Assembly (NCBI GenBank): GCA_037367405.1
Contig: JAZKJV010000682.1
Span: forward strand, 728,501-792,500
Source: Ottelia alismoides
Lineage: Eukaryota > Streptophyta > Magnoliopsida > Alismatales > Hydrocharitaceae
DNA: 64,000 bases
Direction: 5' to 3'
Positions 11,230 through 24,400 of the stretch are shown here, piece by piece. The notes below the pieces were generated by a model. It had not been told where the DNA came from, did no database searches, and saw nothing but the letters and a program-made list of their open reading frames with translations. The translations under genes were made by a program, and so were the position numbers. The first letter of the stretch is position 1, and each line of letters starts with the position of its first letter.

Positions 11230-13190
11230 ATTTGCTATAATTTATTGGATATTACTATTCACCCCTCCCTTTAGTAGTGTTTCGATCCTACATGCATTCT
11301 CTTTTGGTATGAGATCGAAGTATATCTCATCCGTGCATATGGCAGCAACAACAACACTTTCAAGAGACAATATACGATAAGATCTCTGTTTGATGAAACA
11401 AGTTACACATGTTGGAAAGTCAGAATGCAAATATTCTTTAAAATTGATAAACTTCAATGTTTGGAATATAATTGAGAGTAAGTATACTCAAGCAGTTATC
11501 GCAAAAGAAACATGTAAGTTCCTAAGGATCACAATATTACTAGGGGGTGAATAGTGTATTGACGACAGTTTGAAATATCTTTTATAATAATACTAAGCAC
11601 GATGCAACCAATCACCCTATGAAATAAGTACATTGCATAAGATTTTTGCGAGGAAACCTAACTGGGTGAAAACCACAACATGAGTCATCCGACTTGAGAT
11701 TACCGATTACTCGAGCCAAACTAATGGTTTTGTTATAAAAATCGATATATTTATGTGGATATCTCAAATGTTTACAAAGCATACAGCTTCACAACTTTGA
11801 ATTAGACACCACAGTCAAAACTATAGATCAAGCACTGCAATAAGTATTGAGGGTGGACGAGCTCTGACTTTTCTCTAACTTCCTTGGAAATAGCATGCCC
11901 CGATGTCCAAGAAATTCCTACAAATTTAAGGATCAAATACCAAATGTTCCTGCGAAGAAATGTTAAGGATAGAAACAAATATATCATAATAATTTTTTTT
12001 TCAATAATATCACAAATAATTATTAAATATAAGTGATTTATATCTTGAATAAGCAGGAAGTAAAGTTGTGTATATATTTTCATATATGAGCATAGGCAAT
12101 TTTATCACAGATAGCACAAGTGAGTAAGCAAATAGTATCATGGAATAAATATCACTGAAGCATGAAGCTTACCAAAAGAGTTTTGACTATTGTGAGAAGA
12201 ACTTGAAGAACATATGTCGAACTAACGATACTTGCTTGATAGTTTTATTTCATGGAGCGATCCTCAAAAAATATTCTCCTCAAAATAGTGAAGAACCTGA
12301 AGAACATGAGATTGAATAGTAGAAGATCAGTCATAAAGGATTATTTGCTTTACTATATAAGTGAGAGTGATTGTTGTGTTTTCCAACATGGGTATGAGGT
12401 CACATATATTGGGACTTAGGAGATTGTAGTCGTTGGAGATAAAATAAGAAAGAAATCATCGAAGAGTTGCAAGATTAATCTATCAGCAAACAAGAGTGAT
12501 CGATCAATCCAAAATGATTGATCAGTTTAAAGTATTGATCAATCAATTGTTGATTGTTGGAGGTTCCTGGATTTAAATGTCGAGCAATCATAAAAAGGGT
12601 TTGCCGATCATGTGTTGATCAATAAGCACAACTTGTCGATCAAGGCTTATCAATCAATGTAAAAATATTGATTGATAATTGTTGAATTCCTTGATTTGAT
12701 TTGGAAAGTTCCGAGGAATTAGATGTGAATACAATTTTGCCAAATATAATGTAAATAAAATGACAACTTTTAAGTTTCTGCAATGGTCACTGAAGTTCAC
12801 TTCGAAGAGCTCTTCTACTGAAACAAACTACAGTTCAGTAACAAGTACACAAGCAAACGACTGTGATATATGCGTGCCGCATTTAAAATAAATCTCGGAG
12901 AAACAAAGAACTGATAATCACTCTCTTTTAACGATGACAAAATATTTAAAAAACTTAAAGAGAAGTAACTTTGTGAGCTCAGAACTTTGGAAAATAATAA
13001 GAGCTAGACATAAAGATATTTTCAATAAAAATTTAATGTCTCATTTTTTAATTCTACCCTCTTGCTAAAAGAATCGTAAAATCATTTTTTACTCTAAAGT
13101 TGAAACTTGAAAGGTATGTGAAAGTTAATTTGGAGTAAAAACTAAACTTCGTTTTTAATTAAACAATAGACGCATTAAAAAACATGCATA
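11230..13190 (+). pseudogene. Ty1/copia retrotransposon debris
   Basis: At 11311 a TTTTGGTATGAGATCGA stretch resembles the TGGTATCAGAGC primer-binding region of copia elements. It is followed by a reading frame with LFDETSYTCWKVRMQIFF, close to the copia Gag start (F-D-G-x-N-Y-x-x-W-K-x-x-M). Frame breaks follow quickly. The motif TATTCACCCC (near 11256) is repeated inverted as GGGGTGAATAG (near 11547), and GATCAATC-rich sequence at 12480-12690 looks like degenerate LTR. Limits are approximate. Confidence 0.45.
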
Positions 13191-13216
13191 ATTTGTTAAA
13201 CTTTATAAAACTCTTA

Positions 13217-13604
13217 GGGGGTGTTTGGATAGTGGGTTTAGGTGGGTTAAACTGGTTGCAGGTAACCCATTTTTGGGTTTTGGTGTTTGGATAGAGGGTT
13301 AAACTGGGGGTGGGTTAGAAGTGGGTTTATTATGATATGATTGTATTGGAGTTTGAAAAAGTGAGTAGTTATTGTGATGTGATTGTATTGGAGTTTGAAA
13401 AAGTGAGTAGAAGTGGAGTAGTTTATATTTTTTAGATGAGATGATGGTATAATATATTATTTTTTGATAGGATTGATGATGTAAAATTTATTTTTTTAAT
13501 TTTTTAAAAAGGGAATAAAGTGGGGCCCACGAGGAGGGAGAAAACATGGGTTTGGATAGTTAACCCACCCCGAGGGTGGGTTAACCTTGTTGCCGAACGG
13601 GGTC
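13217..13604. mobile_element. Tourist-like MITE, copy 1 (388 bp)
   Basis: Flanked by TTA on both sides (13214-13216 and 13605-13607). It starts GGGGGTGTTTGGATAGTGG and ends GCCGAACGGGGTC, the GTTTGG/CCGAAC ends typical of PIF/Harbinger Tourist MITEs. No coding capacity. It is directly followed by a second copy in the same orientation. Confidence 0.85.
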
Positions 13605-13607
13605 TTA

Positions 13608-13995
13608 GGGGGTGTTTGGATAGTGGGTTTAGGTGGGTTAAACTGGTTGCAGGTAACCCATTTTTGGGTTTTGGTGTTTGGATAGAGGGTTAAACTGGGG
13701 GTGGGTTAGAAGTGGGTTTATTATGATATGATTGTATTGGAGTTTGAAAAAGTGAGTAGTTATTGTGATGTGATTGTATTGAAGTTTGAAAAAGTGAGTA
13801 GAAGTGGAGTAGTTTATATTTTTTATATGAGATGATGGTATAATATATTATTTTTTGATAGGATTGATGATGTAAATTTTATTTATTTAATTTTTTAAAA
13901 AAGGAATAAAGTGGGGCCCACGTGGAGGGAGAAAATATGGGTTTGGAGAGTTAACCCACCCCGGGGGTGGGTTAACCTTGTTGCCGAACGGGACC
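13608..13995. mobile_element. Tourist-like MITE, copy 2 (388 bp, direct)
   Basis: Same length and orientation as copy 1, with roughly a dozen differences by eye (about 97% identical). Bounded by TTA at 13605-13607 and 13996-13998. The TTA at 13605-13607 serves as the right flank of copy 1 and the left flank of copy 2. Confidence 0.85.
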
Positions 13996-13998
13996 TTA

Positions 13999-14353
13999 GG
14001 TGTTGTTCGGTAAGGGGGACCCCACTCTTTCTTTTTCCAAATGGGTCCCACATTTTCCCTTTTTTAATATATTAAATAAATTAATTTTATTCCATCTATT
14101 CCAATAAAAAATAATATATTATACCATCATATCATCTAAAAATTATAAACTACTCCACTTCTACTCACTTCTTCAAACTCTAACACAATCACATCACAAT
14201 AACTACTCACTTTTTCAAACTCCAATACAATCATATCACAATAAACATACTTCTAACCCACCCCCAACTTAATCCTCTATCCAAACACTAAATCCAAAAA
14301 TGGGTTACCTGCTACCAGTTTAACCCACCTAAACCCACATACCAAACACACCC
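13999..14353. mobile_element. Tourist-like MITE, copy 3 (355 bp, inverted)
   Basis: Reverse-complement copy of the same family. It starts GGTGTTGTTCGGTAAGG right after the TTA at 13996-13998 and ends CCAAACACACCC before TAC. It is more diverged from copies 1 and 2 than they are from each other, suggesting an older insertion. Confidence 0.8.
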
Positions 14354-14750
14354 TACAAAATGTTTGTAACAAAATCATGTTCCCATACATATTGTAATAA
14401 TGAATAAACAACAACTAGAAAAAAAAAATACTTTAAAAAGATCTAATCACTTGAATAGTATTCATCATCATTCGTACAAGATTAGAGGAAGGGAAGGGAA
14501 GTCAAGAGGTGGTGACAACCGAACAGGTAGGGTGGAGAGCTTGGGAACGATTTCCACTTGCATACTAGCTAGAACCAGGTTGAGCCTTGGGTCAACTGGT
14601 TGGACCTGGTTTAGATTATTTTTTATTATAGCTTTGAATCAGCTAAACCGATCGAGTCTCGTTCTCATTCAACCAATCCAAGTGATTGTTCAGATTAGAT
14701 TTTAAAACACTCCTCTTTACACTTGCGTTGTTTAGATTCCATTTTCCTGT

Positions 14751-15261
14751 GCAATTGGTAGGGATGAAAACGGTTGGATACAGATACGAATATATGTATA
14801 ATCATATCATTATCCATTTTAAAATACGAATACGAATGTGGATACGAATATTAACGAATGTGAAAATGTATTACCATATCCTTAAAAATGAATATGAATG
14901 TAAAACGAATACGAATCGGATACGAATAATAACAGAAATAATTTACTAATATACGTATTTAAGATGGTTTAAACATAAAATAGATATATCAGATATTGTA
15001 ATTTCATAACAATTATATCAACAATGGTGAATGCAATCATAAAATCTGGTTAAGCACATTTATAAATAAATATATTATTACACTTTTGTTCGAAAAATGA
15101 ATATACGAATACGAATGCGAATATTAACGAATGTCAAAGTGATATCATATCTGCATCTATTTTAAAAAAATATAAATACAAATATTAAAATATGTATAAA
15201 ACGAATACGATAGCGGATCGGATACGAATATATTTATATTCGTTTTCATCCCAGCAATTGG
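14751..15261. mobile_element. hAT-type MITE with 8-bp target duplication upstream of TOC75
   Basis: GCAATTGG occurs at 14751-14758 and 15254-15261, an 8-bp target duplication as made by hAT transposases. The element (14759-15253, 495 bp) begins TAGGGATGAAAACG and ends CGTTTTCATCCCA. The interior is made of many ATACGAATA-type motifs. Its right end lies about 220 bp before the TOC75 start codon. Confidence 0.85.
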
Positions 15262-15471
15262 ACATCTCTGGTCAAAGAAAGTTAGACGAGTTCAGTGGGA
15301 AGCAAATCCGGAGGACCAAATTGTAAATCCAAGAAAGTTTGAACTCCCATGCGAAAGCGCGCACACCTCGTAATCCGCCAAGCCAGAGGACCTCATCTAC
15401 ATCCTCCGCTCCTCCGTAAACCCCCAAACCCTCGTCACCACCACCGCCTTCCGCCTCCGCTGCCGCCCGCC

Positions 15472-18400
15472 ATGGCTCTCTCCGCCAACAACCTCCTTCT
15501 CTCATCCCCTCTCGCCCTCTCCTCCTCTCATCGCCGCCGTCGTCAACTCCCCGCCGCCGCTTCCAACCCTCGGCTCTCCCTCTCCTCGTCCTCAAATTCC
15601 CCCACCCCTACTCGCACCACCTCCTCCTCTCATCTCCTCACCTCCAAAACCCTAATTCTTTCCTCCATCGCAGCCGGAGGATCCCTCGTCCTCCACCTCC
15701 TCTCCTCCGGCGACGGCTCGGGGGGCCTCGGCGGCGGTTCCGGCTCTGGCGGTGGCGGCGGAGGCGGTGGCGATGGCGGAAACTTCTGGTCTCAATTCTT
15801 TCGGCCCTCTGCCGCCCTAGCGAAGGATGAGGAACGTGATCCCTCGGGACCGGAATGGGACACGCATGGCCTCCCTGCGAACATTGTCGTTCAGCTCAAC
15901 AAACTCAGCGGTCTCAAGCGCTATAAGCTCTCCGAGATCCTCTTCTTCGACCGCCGCCGCCGCAGCACGGTCTCGGGCACGGAGGATTCCTTCTTCGACA
16001 TGGTGTCTCTGCGACCGGGTGGTGTCTACACGAAGGCGCAGCTCCAGCAGGAGCTCGACACACTCGCAACATGCGGTATGTTCGAGAAGGTGGACCTCGA
16101 GGGGAAGACGAAGCCCGACGGTACGCTATCACTGACGGTGTCATTCACGGAGAGCACGTGGCAGTCGGCAGACAAGTTTCAGTGCATTAATGTGGGGTTG
16201 ATGGCACAGACGAAGCAGGTGGAGATGGATCCTGACATGACGGATAGGGAGAAGCTGGAGTACTTCAGGAGTCAGGAGAGGGAGTATAAGAGGAGGATCC
16301 AGAGGGCCAGGCCGTGCCTGCTGCCCAATCCGGTTTACAAGGAGATCCTGCACATGCTCAGGGAGCAGGGCAAGGTCAGCGCGAGGTTGTTGCAACGAAT
16401 AAGGGACCGGGTGCAGAAGTGGTATCACGACGAAGGGTATGCTTGTGCTCAGGTTGTGAATTTTGGTAATCTCAATACCAAGGAGGTTGTTTGTGAGGTG
16501 GTGGAGGGAGATATCACACAGCTGGCGATACAGTTCCAGGATAAGCTTGGAAACATATGTGAGGGGAACACGGATCTGTCGGTGATCCGCAGGGAGCTTC
16601 CTCCGCAGGTAAAAAGATTAGCTGCACCAGTTTCATTTCCTTTTCCAATCTTATAGTAGGATTACTGCCATGGTTTTGCCTATTTCCTTGGTAGTTGTGA
16701 TGCAGCTTCCTTGCATCAAATGTGGTTTAGATGGTTATAGTTAATTTAGTGGCACAATGCGATCCAATCAATTCGAATTGATGTCTAAGTTTGGTTTGAC
16801 TTTTTCAATTTGGTTGCTATCAGTTGTTTTTCTTACGATGGAAGTAGAATAAGTACCGAAAATGCTCAGAGTTATTAGCATATGTATGTAAATGACCAAT
16901 TGTTTTTGAAGGAATGTAGCAGCAAATTACCAATGGTTCTACATAAAATTTCATGTACTAGACACGAATATGAGTTACCTTGGTGTATGTTATTTGCTGA
17001 TGATATTGTGTTGATTGACGAGACTATAGATGGAGTAAAGAGAAGCTTGAGGTTTGGAGACATGTATTGGAGACTAAAGGTTTTCGTATAAGTAGGGCTA
17101 AGACGGAATATATGGAATGCACCTTTGATGGAAGCAATGGTGAAGGAATCGAGGTGAAGATTGGTGACGATAACATTCAGAAGAGAGATTCTTTTAGATA
17201 TCTGGGATCTATTTTGCAACATGATGGGGAAATTGACGGAGATGTTACTAATAGAATAAATGCAGGCTGGCTAAAATGGAGAGGAGCCTCCGCTGTTCTC
17301 TGTGATAAGAAAATTCCTTTAAAAATTAAAGGAAAGTTTTACAAAGCATCCGTGAGACCTGCTATGCTTTATGGTTCTGAATGTTGGCCTGTTAACCATA
17401 GACATGTGCAGAGAATGGCTGTAGCAGAAATGAAAATGCTAAGATGGATGTGTGGACATACACGTAAAGACCGGATTCGGAATGATGCAATCAGAAAGAA
17501 AGTTGGTGTAGCTCCGATCGAGGATAAGATGCGAGAAAACCGCTTAAGATGGTTTGGTCATTTGCAAAGAAGGTCAACTGATGCACCGGTTAGGAGATGC
17601 GAGTGTTGGGATGTTGAGCTGGCTAAGAGAGGGCGAGGACGGCCCAAGAAGTGTTGGAAAGAGACTATACGAAGGGATCTTAGTTTTTTGGATATAAGTC
17701 CGAGATTGACCCAAGATAGATCTGAATGGAGGCGAAGAATCCATGTAACCTACCCTACTTAATTGTGGGAAAAGGCTTTGTTGTTGTTGTTGTACTAGAC
17801 ACGCATATGATTTATATACAGTGTGAGTATGAATGAAATGACATTGTTAATTATTTTTTGCCTTATTTGAAAGAACAACACAGTTAATTAGTGTATACTG
17901 TATACAACTGCCATGCCTATGCACAGAATTGCATGGTAGCGTTAACCATATGTCAAATAGATTTGGAAACTTAAATATTTTTCTAATTAAGACAATATTT
18001 TAATTTAGACTCTGAATGTTTGGCTTGTAAAGGTCATGCATTGGTCTGCTGATTAATTCAAACTGCTATGCACCTCTAGTTATTGTAGATATTTCAAGAG
18101 GGATCACTTGATTCGTTTTAGATGTTAGCTTATGACAGACTTCATATCAGCACTATGCTTGTTAGGCTCAGCATTGACATTTACTGTCTTCTCAGCTTCG
18201 GCCAGGACATGTTTTCAACATTGAAGCTGGAAAGCAAGCACTTAGGAACATCAATTCCCTTGCACTTTTCTCCAATATTGAAGTAAACCCAAGACCAGAT
18301 GAGAAAAATGAAGGGGGAATAATAGTTGAAATTAAGTTGAAAGAGCTGGAGCAGAAGTCAGCTGAAGTGAACACTGAATGGAGCATTGTTCCTGGACGCA

Positions 18401-21400
18401 ATGGGAGACCTACTCTGGTATTATCGCCACTCCATCTATTTGTTTCCAGATTTCTCTTTTTGACGGTATTCACAAATGTGCTTTCCATATAGGCATCCAT
18501 TCAACCTGGTGGGACTGTATCATTCGAACATCGTAATATAAAAGGACTCAACAGGTCTATCCTAGGGTCTATCACGTCAAGCAATCTTCTCAATCCACAG
18601 GTGAGCTTCCCTTTTATTCTGGTTCCGACCATCACATATTAAGAAGTGGTCCACTTTTTTATACAACATTATCATCAGATGGAATTGTTCTATCAGATCT
18701 TAATTGTGACTAAGTTCGTGAATAACTGTTTCTTGTACAATTTTGATATTGCAATGAAGAGTGTTTATTGTTCTATAACTTTTGTTTCACTGGTCTCAGG
18801 ATGATTTATCTTTCAAACTTGAATATGTGCATCCATATTTGGATGGTGTACAAGACCCTCGTAATCGCACTTTTCGTACTAGCTGCTTTAATAGCAGAAA
18901 GCTAAGCCCTGTTTTCACTGGCGGGCCTGGGGCAGATGAAGTTCCTGCGATATGGGTTGATAGAGCAGGGGTCAAAGCCAACATATCTGAGGTCAATGTC
19001 ATCAAATATCTGAATTAGGTTTCTTGCATGTTTCTGTGGGATACTGACCTTGATGAACTGTGCATTATATTGCAGTCATTCACAAGACAAAGTAAATTCA
19101 CTTATGGGATAGTCTTGGAAGAAATTACAACTCGAGATGAAACCAGCAGTATCTGTACAAATGGCACTCGAGCACTTCCAAGTGGTGGATTAAGTGTTGA
19201 TGGTCCACCAACAACACTTAGTGGAAGTGGAATTGATCGTATGGCTTTCCTGCAAGCAAATATTACTCGTGATAACACAAAGTTTGTAAATGGAACAATT
19301 GTAGGTGAACGGAATATATTTCAGGTAAGTACATTATTTTTATCCGTTCTTTTAATTGTTGGAGAGAGGAATGTAATTCAGGAATATCGTTGGAGTGGAA
19401 GTGAACTTGTTTGCTGACATGTTTCATAGAGGCCACATAAGGATAAACGGTCACTGTAGTTTGAATTGTTTCTTAAACATTCATACACATGCATTTTCCA
19501 AAGTAATATTTTTTAATGATTGTTGGAACTCAACTATGCATACGTATCTTTTCTCTAATCTTCCTTGTTTCCTCCAGACCACAGTTCTAATACCTGTTTA
19601 GTTTCCACACTAATTATTTTTTAGTTTTGGTCATATTCACAATGGAGTTGTTACCTTTAACCTTGGGTGCATGGTTGATAATTCTCTTGCAATGGGATGC
19701 CTGATTAATCAGGCAATTGTTCAAATTTCGAAGGGGAAAAACTGGCTTGTACTTTCTTGAAGATGAAAGCATGCCCCTAGTTTTCTTGAGGGAAAATAAA
19801 AATTTCAGAGCGCTTTTGTTTTGTGACATCATGTTTTATTGTTGTCATGCCGGAAATTTGTTTCATAAACTATGGACAATGGTAATCGATTGTTTTCCAT
19901 ACAAAGAGAATTAGAGAATTTTGTTGGAATGAGTTGCCTCTTCTTTAGGATGTGTATCAATGGAGTGGCCATGGAAATGAACGAACGAAGGAAAGGAATC
20001 CTATGATGATGACCACCCATTAATAGTAATGGAACTCTATGCAAAGTGTCCTCCCTTAAGGAGAGTGACCACCCCTTGATCACTTACAGTACATCAAACA
20101 TCCGATTGCATTTTCTGAAATATTACTACCGAAATTGCATTGTACATCCATAATGTACCTAAGAAAACATGGTCCCAATGAAACAAATTTTCCATTCTAA
20201 TAGTTGGTTCGACTTAAGTATGGAATTGCCGAAGAAAAAAACAACTCCTTTCAAATGTTTGTTATTCGTAGTCTTGGACTTGCTTGTTTACGTTTTTTCA
20301 CTGTAGACATAATACAATGAAATATGAGATGTTTTCCATGGAAAAAATCTATCAAGTTGATTTTCTTCTCTATTTTCTTCAAGCAACAAAAACAAATTGA
20401 ATCAATATTGTCACATATGAATAACTTTCCATATATTAGTGTCAAAGTAATTAATTCGGATTCTGATTCTCAATGATGATCTTAAAGAACCACTTCATGT
20501 CTCCATGATAATATATGTTCCTTGAGTCGGATCATATAAAATGAGAAAGTAAAAGCATTTTCAGAAACGGGAGCAACTTGATTGCAGTTCTTCTATGCAT
20601 TTGGGTTTGATCTGGCTTACAAGCTATAAAGATAAACCTTGTGAGAGATGCAAGATGTGCATATTGAATGTTCCTTTCATTAAGGATGCTTATTTTGAAG
20701 AGTTGGCCAAAGAATTACCTAAAAAGGTGAAAGAATAAAGGAGGGGAGGGGGTTCTCCCTCCTTAAAAAGAATGAAGATGAGGTTAAGGAGATCAATGTG
20801 GATGATAACACATCGTTTCTTGATGGGGAGGTCATGAATGTTTGAAAGAGACAAATCTAGCATTTTACCATGGTAGTATCGTGATCTATCAGCGATATAG
20901 GTATATCGGGTATCAGTGGAGATCCCGTATCGATATCAACACAGATGTCCAATTATTGGATATCGTCGATATGTGCCCGATATATCTCCGACATTGAGCC
21001 ATGTCGTTCGAAATTGATTGGTTTCAGTACAAAATTTCCCGGATATTGATCGATATCGTCGATATTTCGTTGATATCTATATATATATATCAATGATATT
21101 ACCCTTGTAAGATTGATTTCACTACTTATTTTGCTACTCCTAATATTAAAACACATCGTGAATTATATATTTTGTTTCGGGGCCCCTACTCCCCCTTGAC
21201 CTCCTTCAGGTTCGCTGACCGGGCAGCGAGACCCTCATCTGGTAGGGTATGATGCTATATGGGGTGCTTACGATGGTTCATCAGTTGGTGGACTTCACCC
21301 TCTTTGGTAATTAAGATGAAAATAAATTTAATGTTGATCAAATTAGAATCACAGGTCTAGAATACATCTCAACAGTCAGCAGTTCGCTCATCTACCGACA

Positions 21401-24400
21401 ATAACAACCATCAATTTATGCGATATAATGTGCATTAGTGTGCTAAATACACCTCATTCTTGCTATAAATGTGTATTTGTGTGTAATCTATTGTTTTAAT
21501 AACTAGAATGATCGTAATTCATGAAATATTGTTTTTTACGTCATTTTCGATCAGGTGGACCAATACTATATCGTATTTCCTACTTGCCCTCCACGAAACT
21601 CTTGGTTCTAAATCCCTCATGACTAGGTAATATCTTCTACAATATTGCATTAATCCACATTATTTATATTTATTTTTTGAATAGATTAATCTATATACTA
21701 AAGAAACATTGTAATCTTTATATTAAAGAAACAGTCTCCTTAATTATTATATACATTTTTTGAATCAAATGACTTATCTCAATGTCATTCACAATCTTCC
21801 ATGAACTAAACATGTGATCTAACTATGCTTAACGTAGATACCTTAATTCCAATTCCAATGTTTATTAATCACCAATCATCATTAACAATGATATGTTCGA
21901 TATGATCGTTATGTGCGATATAAGGGTCATACATGATCTATATGTGTCATCTAGGTGTATATTTGTAAGTTATTTAATGTTATAAGAACTTGGATTAAAT
22001 CCATTTCTGATATCTTTAAGTTAGAAACCTACATTAACATCGATATGTTCGATATGACCGATATGTGCGACATATGTGGTATAAACGATCGATATATGTG
22101 ATATAAATGTATTTGTAGGTTATTTGTTGTTTCAATATCTTGGATGATCTTAATTTTTGGAAAAAAGATAAAAATGGTTTTGGTGTTATTTTCGACATTT
22201 CCATCGATATCATCGATATATAAGTGATATATCTCAATATATCCTTTTCGGATCGATCGATATGATATTGATATCGACATTTCCTACCTTGCATTTTACT
22301 ATCAAAGAGGCCAAAGAAAGGAAAAAGACCACCGACCTATGGGTTGACGATGATCAAGGCTGCAAAAGTCGGTAGTCGGTAGTCGGTCGGTTAAGTCACT
22401 GACTAAGGATTAATCGGCAGTCGGACGACTAATCGGATTTAGTCGGACTTTAATCGGCTTTTAATTTTATGATATTTTAAATATATAACTCATTTTTATA
22501 CATATGTTTATATAGATTTTGTAGATTTTTATACTATCATAATTAACTAAAAAAAAGTTATCGAATTTAAATAAAACACTAAGTATACTATAATAAGTTT
22601 GCTTATAAAAAGCAAAATATATAAAAATATGGTATCTCCAAGCAAAAATTAGTCGATTAGTGTGCTTAGTCGAAATTAATCGGTACTCGGTCGGCCACCC
22701 CACTGACTAGACTAGTCGGACCTACTAGGCGGGCCAATCGGGCGACTTTTACAACCCTGACGATGATTGAGTTGGAAGATGGAGAAGCTTTGTGCGATCT
22801 CTCGGTGAAATAGTCAAGCTTGTGATTCTCAATAATGGGTGGACAAAGGAGGAATTGACTAATTTCTAGAAGATGTTGGGTAGAAGCGATCCATCTCCTA
22901 CATAATTGGTACACAAGGAGTTGATCATGAAATGGTTTTTTTGAAGCAAGTTAGAGAAGAGGTTGAATGATGCCTCGTTCAACCACCTCTCAATATAAAA
23001 GCTATTTTTGATTTCATGGTTTGAAGAAAATAGAAGGGGTTGCCCCTTACATGGCACGAAGTCCTTCCTTCAAACGGCCTTAGTAGCTTAACGTTTACTC
23101 ATGAGTTTCTCTCTTCAAAGCCATTAGAAAGGGTAGCTATAGTTTCAAGGTCATGTTCATAGTCATGATGTAAGTCTCTAAGTCTCTCAATATGAGCTTT
23201 ATGCAAACATGTTTTGATATAAATGGAAGTGGTTACTCGAGCTGCGCACAATTAAGCTTAAGTAAAAAACTAAAAGTGTTCAGTATAAAAATATTGTTAA
23301 CTTGTTTCTTATAACTTTTATCTTATGTAATGAAAATTTCATTCTTAAATATCTTAGAGTTGATTTTCATGTCAAATAAATATAAATTAAGATTGTTGAG
23401 AATTATTTTATATGTATATGATCAAGGGGTTATAAGCATCCTGGTGGCCGCGTTTGCATATTCGGTTCCCTTCCCGAAGCGCATACTTAATATGCAGTCC
23501 ATATGTGGATCCAACACCTAATCGGACCATATATACCGCTTAGGCGTCTGCATATGCGGAATTCGGGCGGTTCTGGGTTGGTTTCTGGTTAACTCATTTA
23601 ATCGTATTCGTTTATGGATCTGATTTTCCGATCAAGTGATTGGGAATTTGGGAGAGAACCTCATGAAAATACTCTCATGTGATTCTCTGCTTCACGCCTC
23701 CTCTTGTTCTAAAAACCCTCACACGGAAAACCCTAGTAAGCATGTAGTAGCAGTTTTGATCCTTCTCGTCGTTCGCCTCCTTCGATCCTCTTCATCGTTC
23801 ACCTCCTCCTATACTCATCGTCGGACGCTGCCTTTGTTCCTCCTCATGATGCCTCACCACGTAGTCTCTTCCTTTCTCCTCTAAGATATGGTTTTGTGCT
23901 CCTATGCATGTTTTGGTTCATGGGTTCTGATATTCAATTTGGTTTTATGCGGTTTTGGTGAATGGTGGCAGGGTTTGTGTGGATATTTTATGCTCATGTT
24001 GGGGTTCTTACCTTCAGTTTGATTTTTTATCTATTTGGAATGGGAGGAATGTGATGCGAAAATGGTTCTTGGAAATAGGTTTAGTCTAAATGTATTGTCT
24101 TGTCTGGCAAGAAGATTAATTTGTTGAGTTTGCGCTTGTTGATATAGGAAAGTGTAGAAGGAAAAGTATTGATTGCATTAATGAGAGGCCTTAGGGTTCT
24201 CTTATATAAGAGAGGAACGTGTTGGGCAAATTACAAGATGATTAAATAAATAGATAATATGAAAAACAACAAGATAACTCATATCTCAACACTCCCCCTC
24301 AAGCTGGAGCGTAGATATCAGTCAAGCTCAGGTTGGAACAACATCTCCGATAATGTCCTCTAGCTAGGATATTAGTAAAAACATCTGATGTCTGATCTCC

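Noticed and set aside
17067..17762. Host gene of 231 codons in TOC75 intron 1
   Set aside because: It is the C-terminal part of a LINE polyprotein bounded by a target duplication and a TTG tail.
22029..22294. Overlapping SIS/YRS-rich minus-strand frames
   Set aside because: They translate the GATAT repeats of the Mutator-like MITE.
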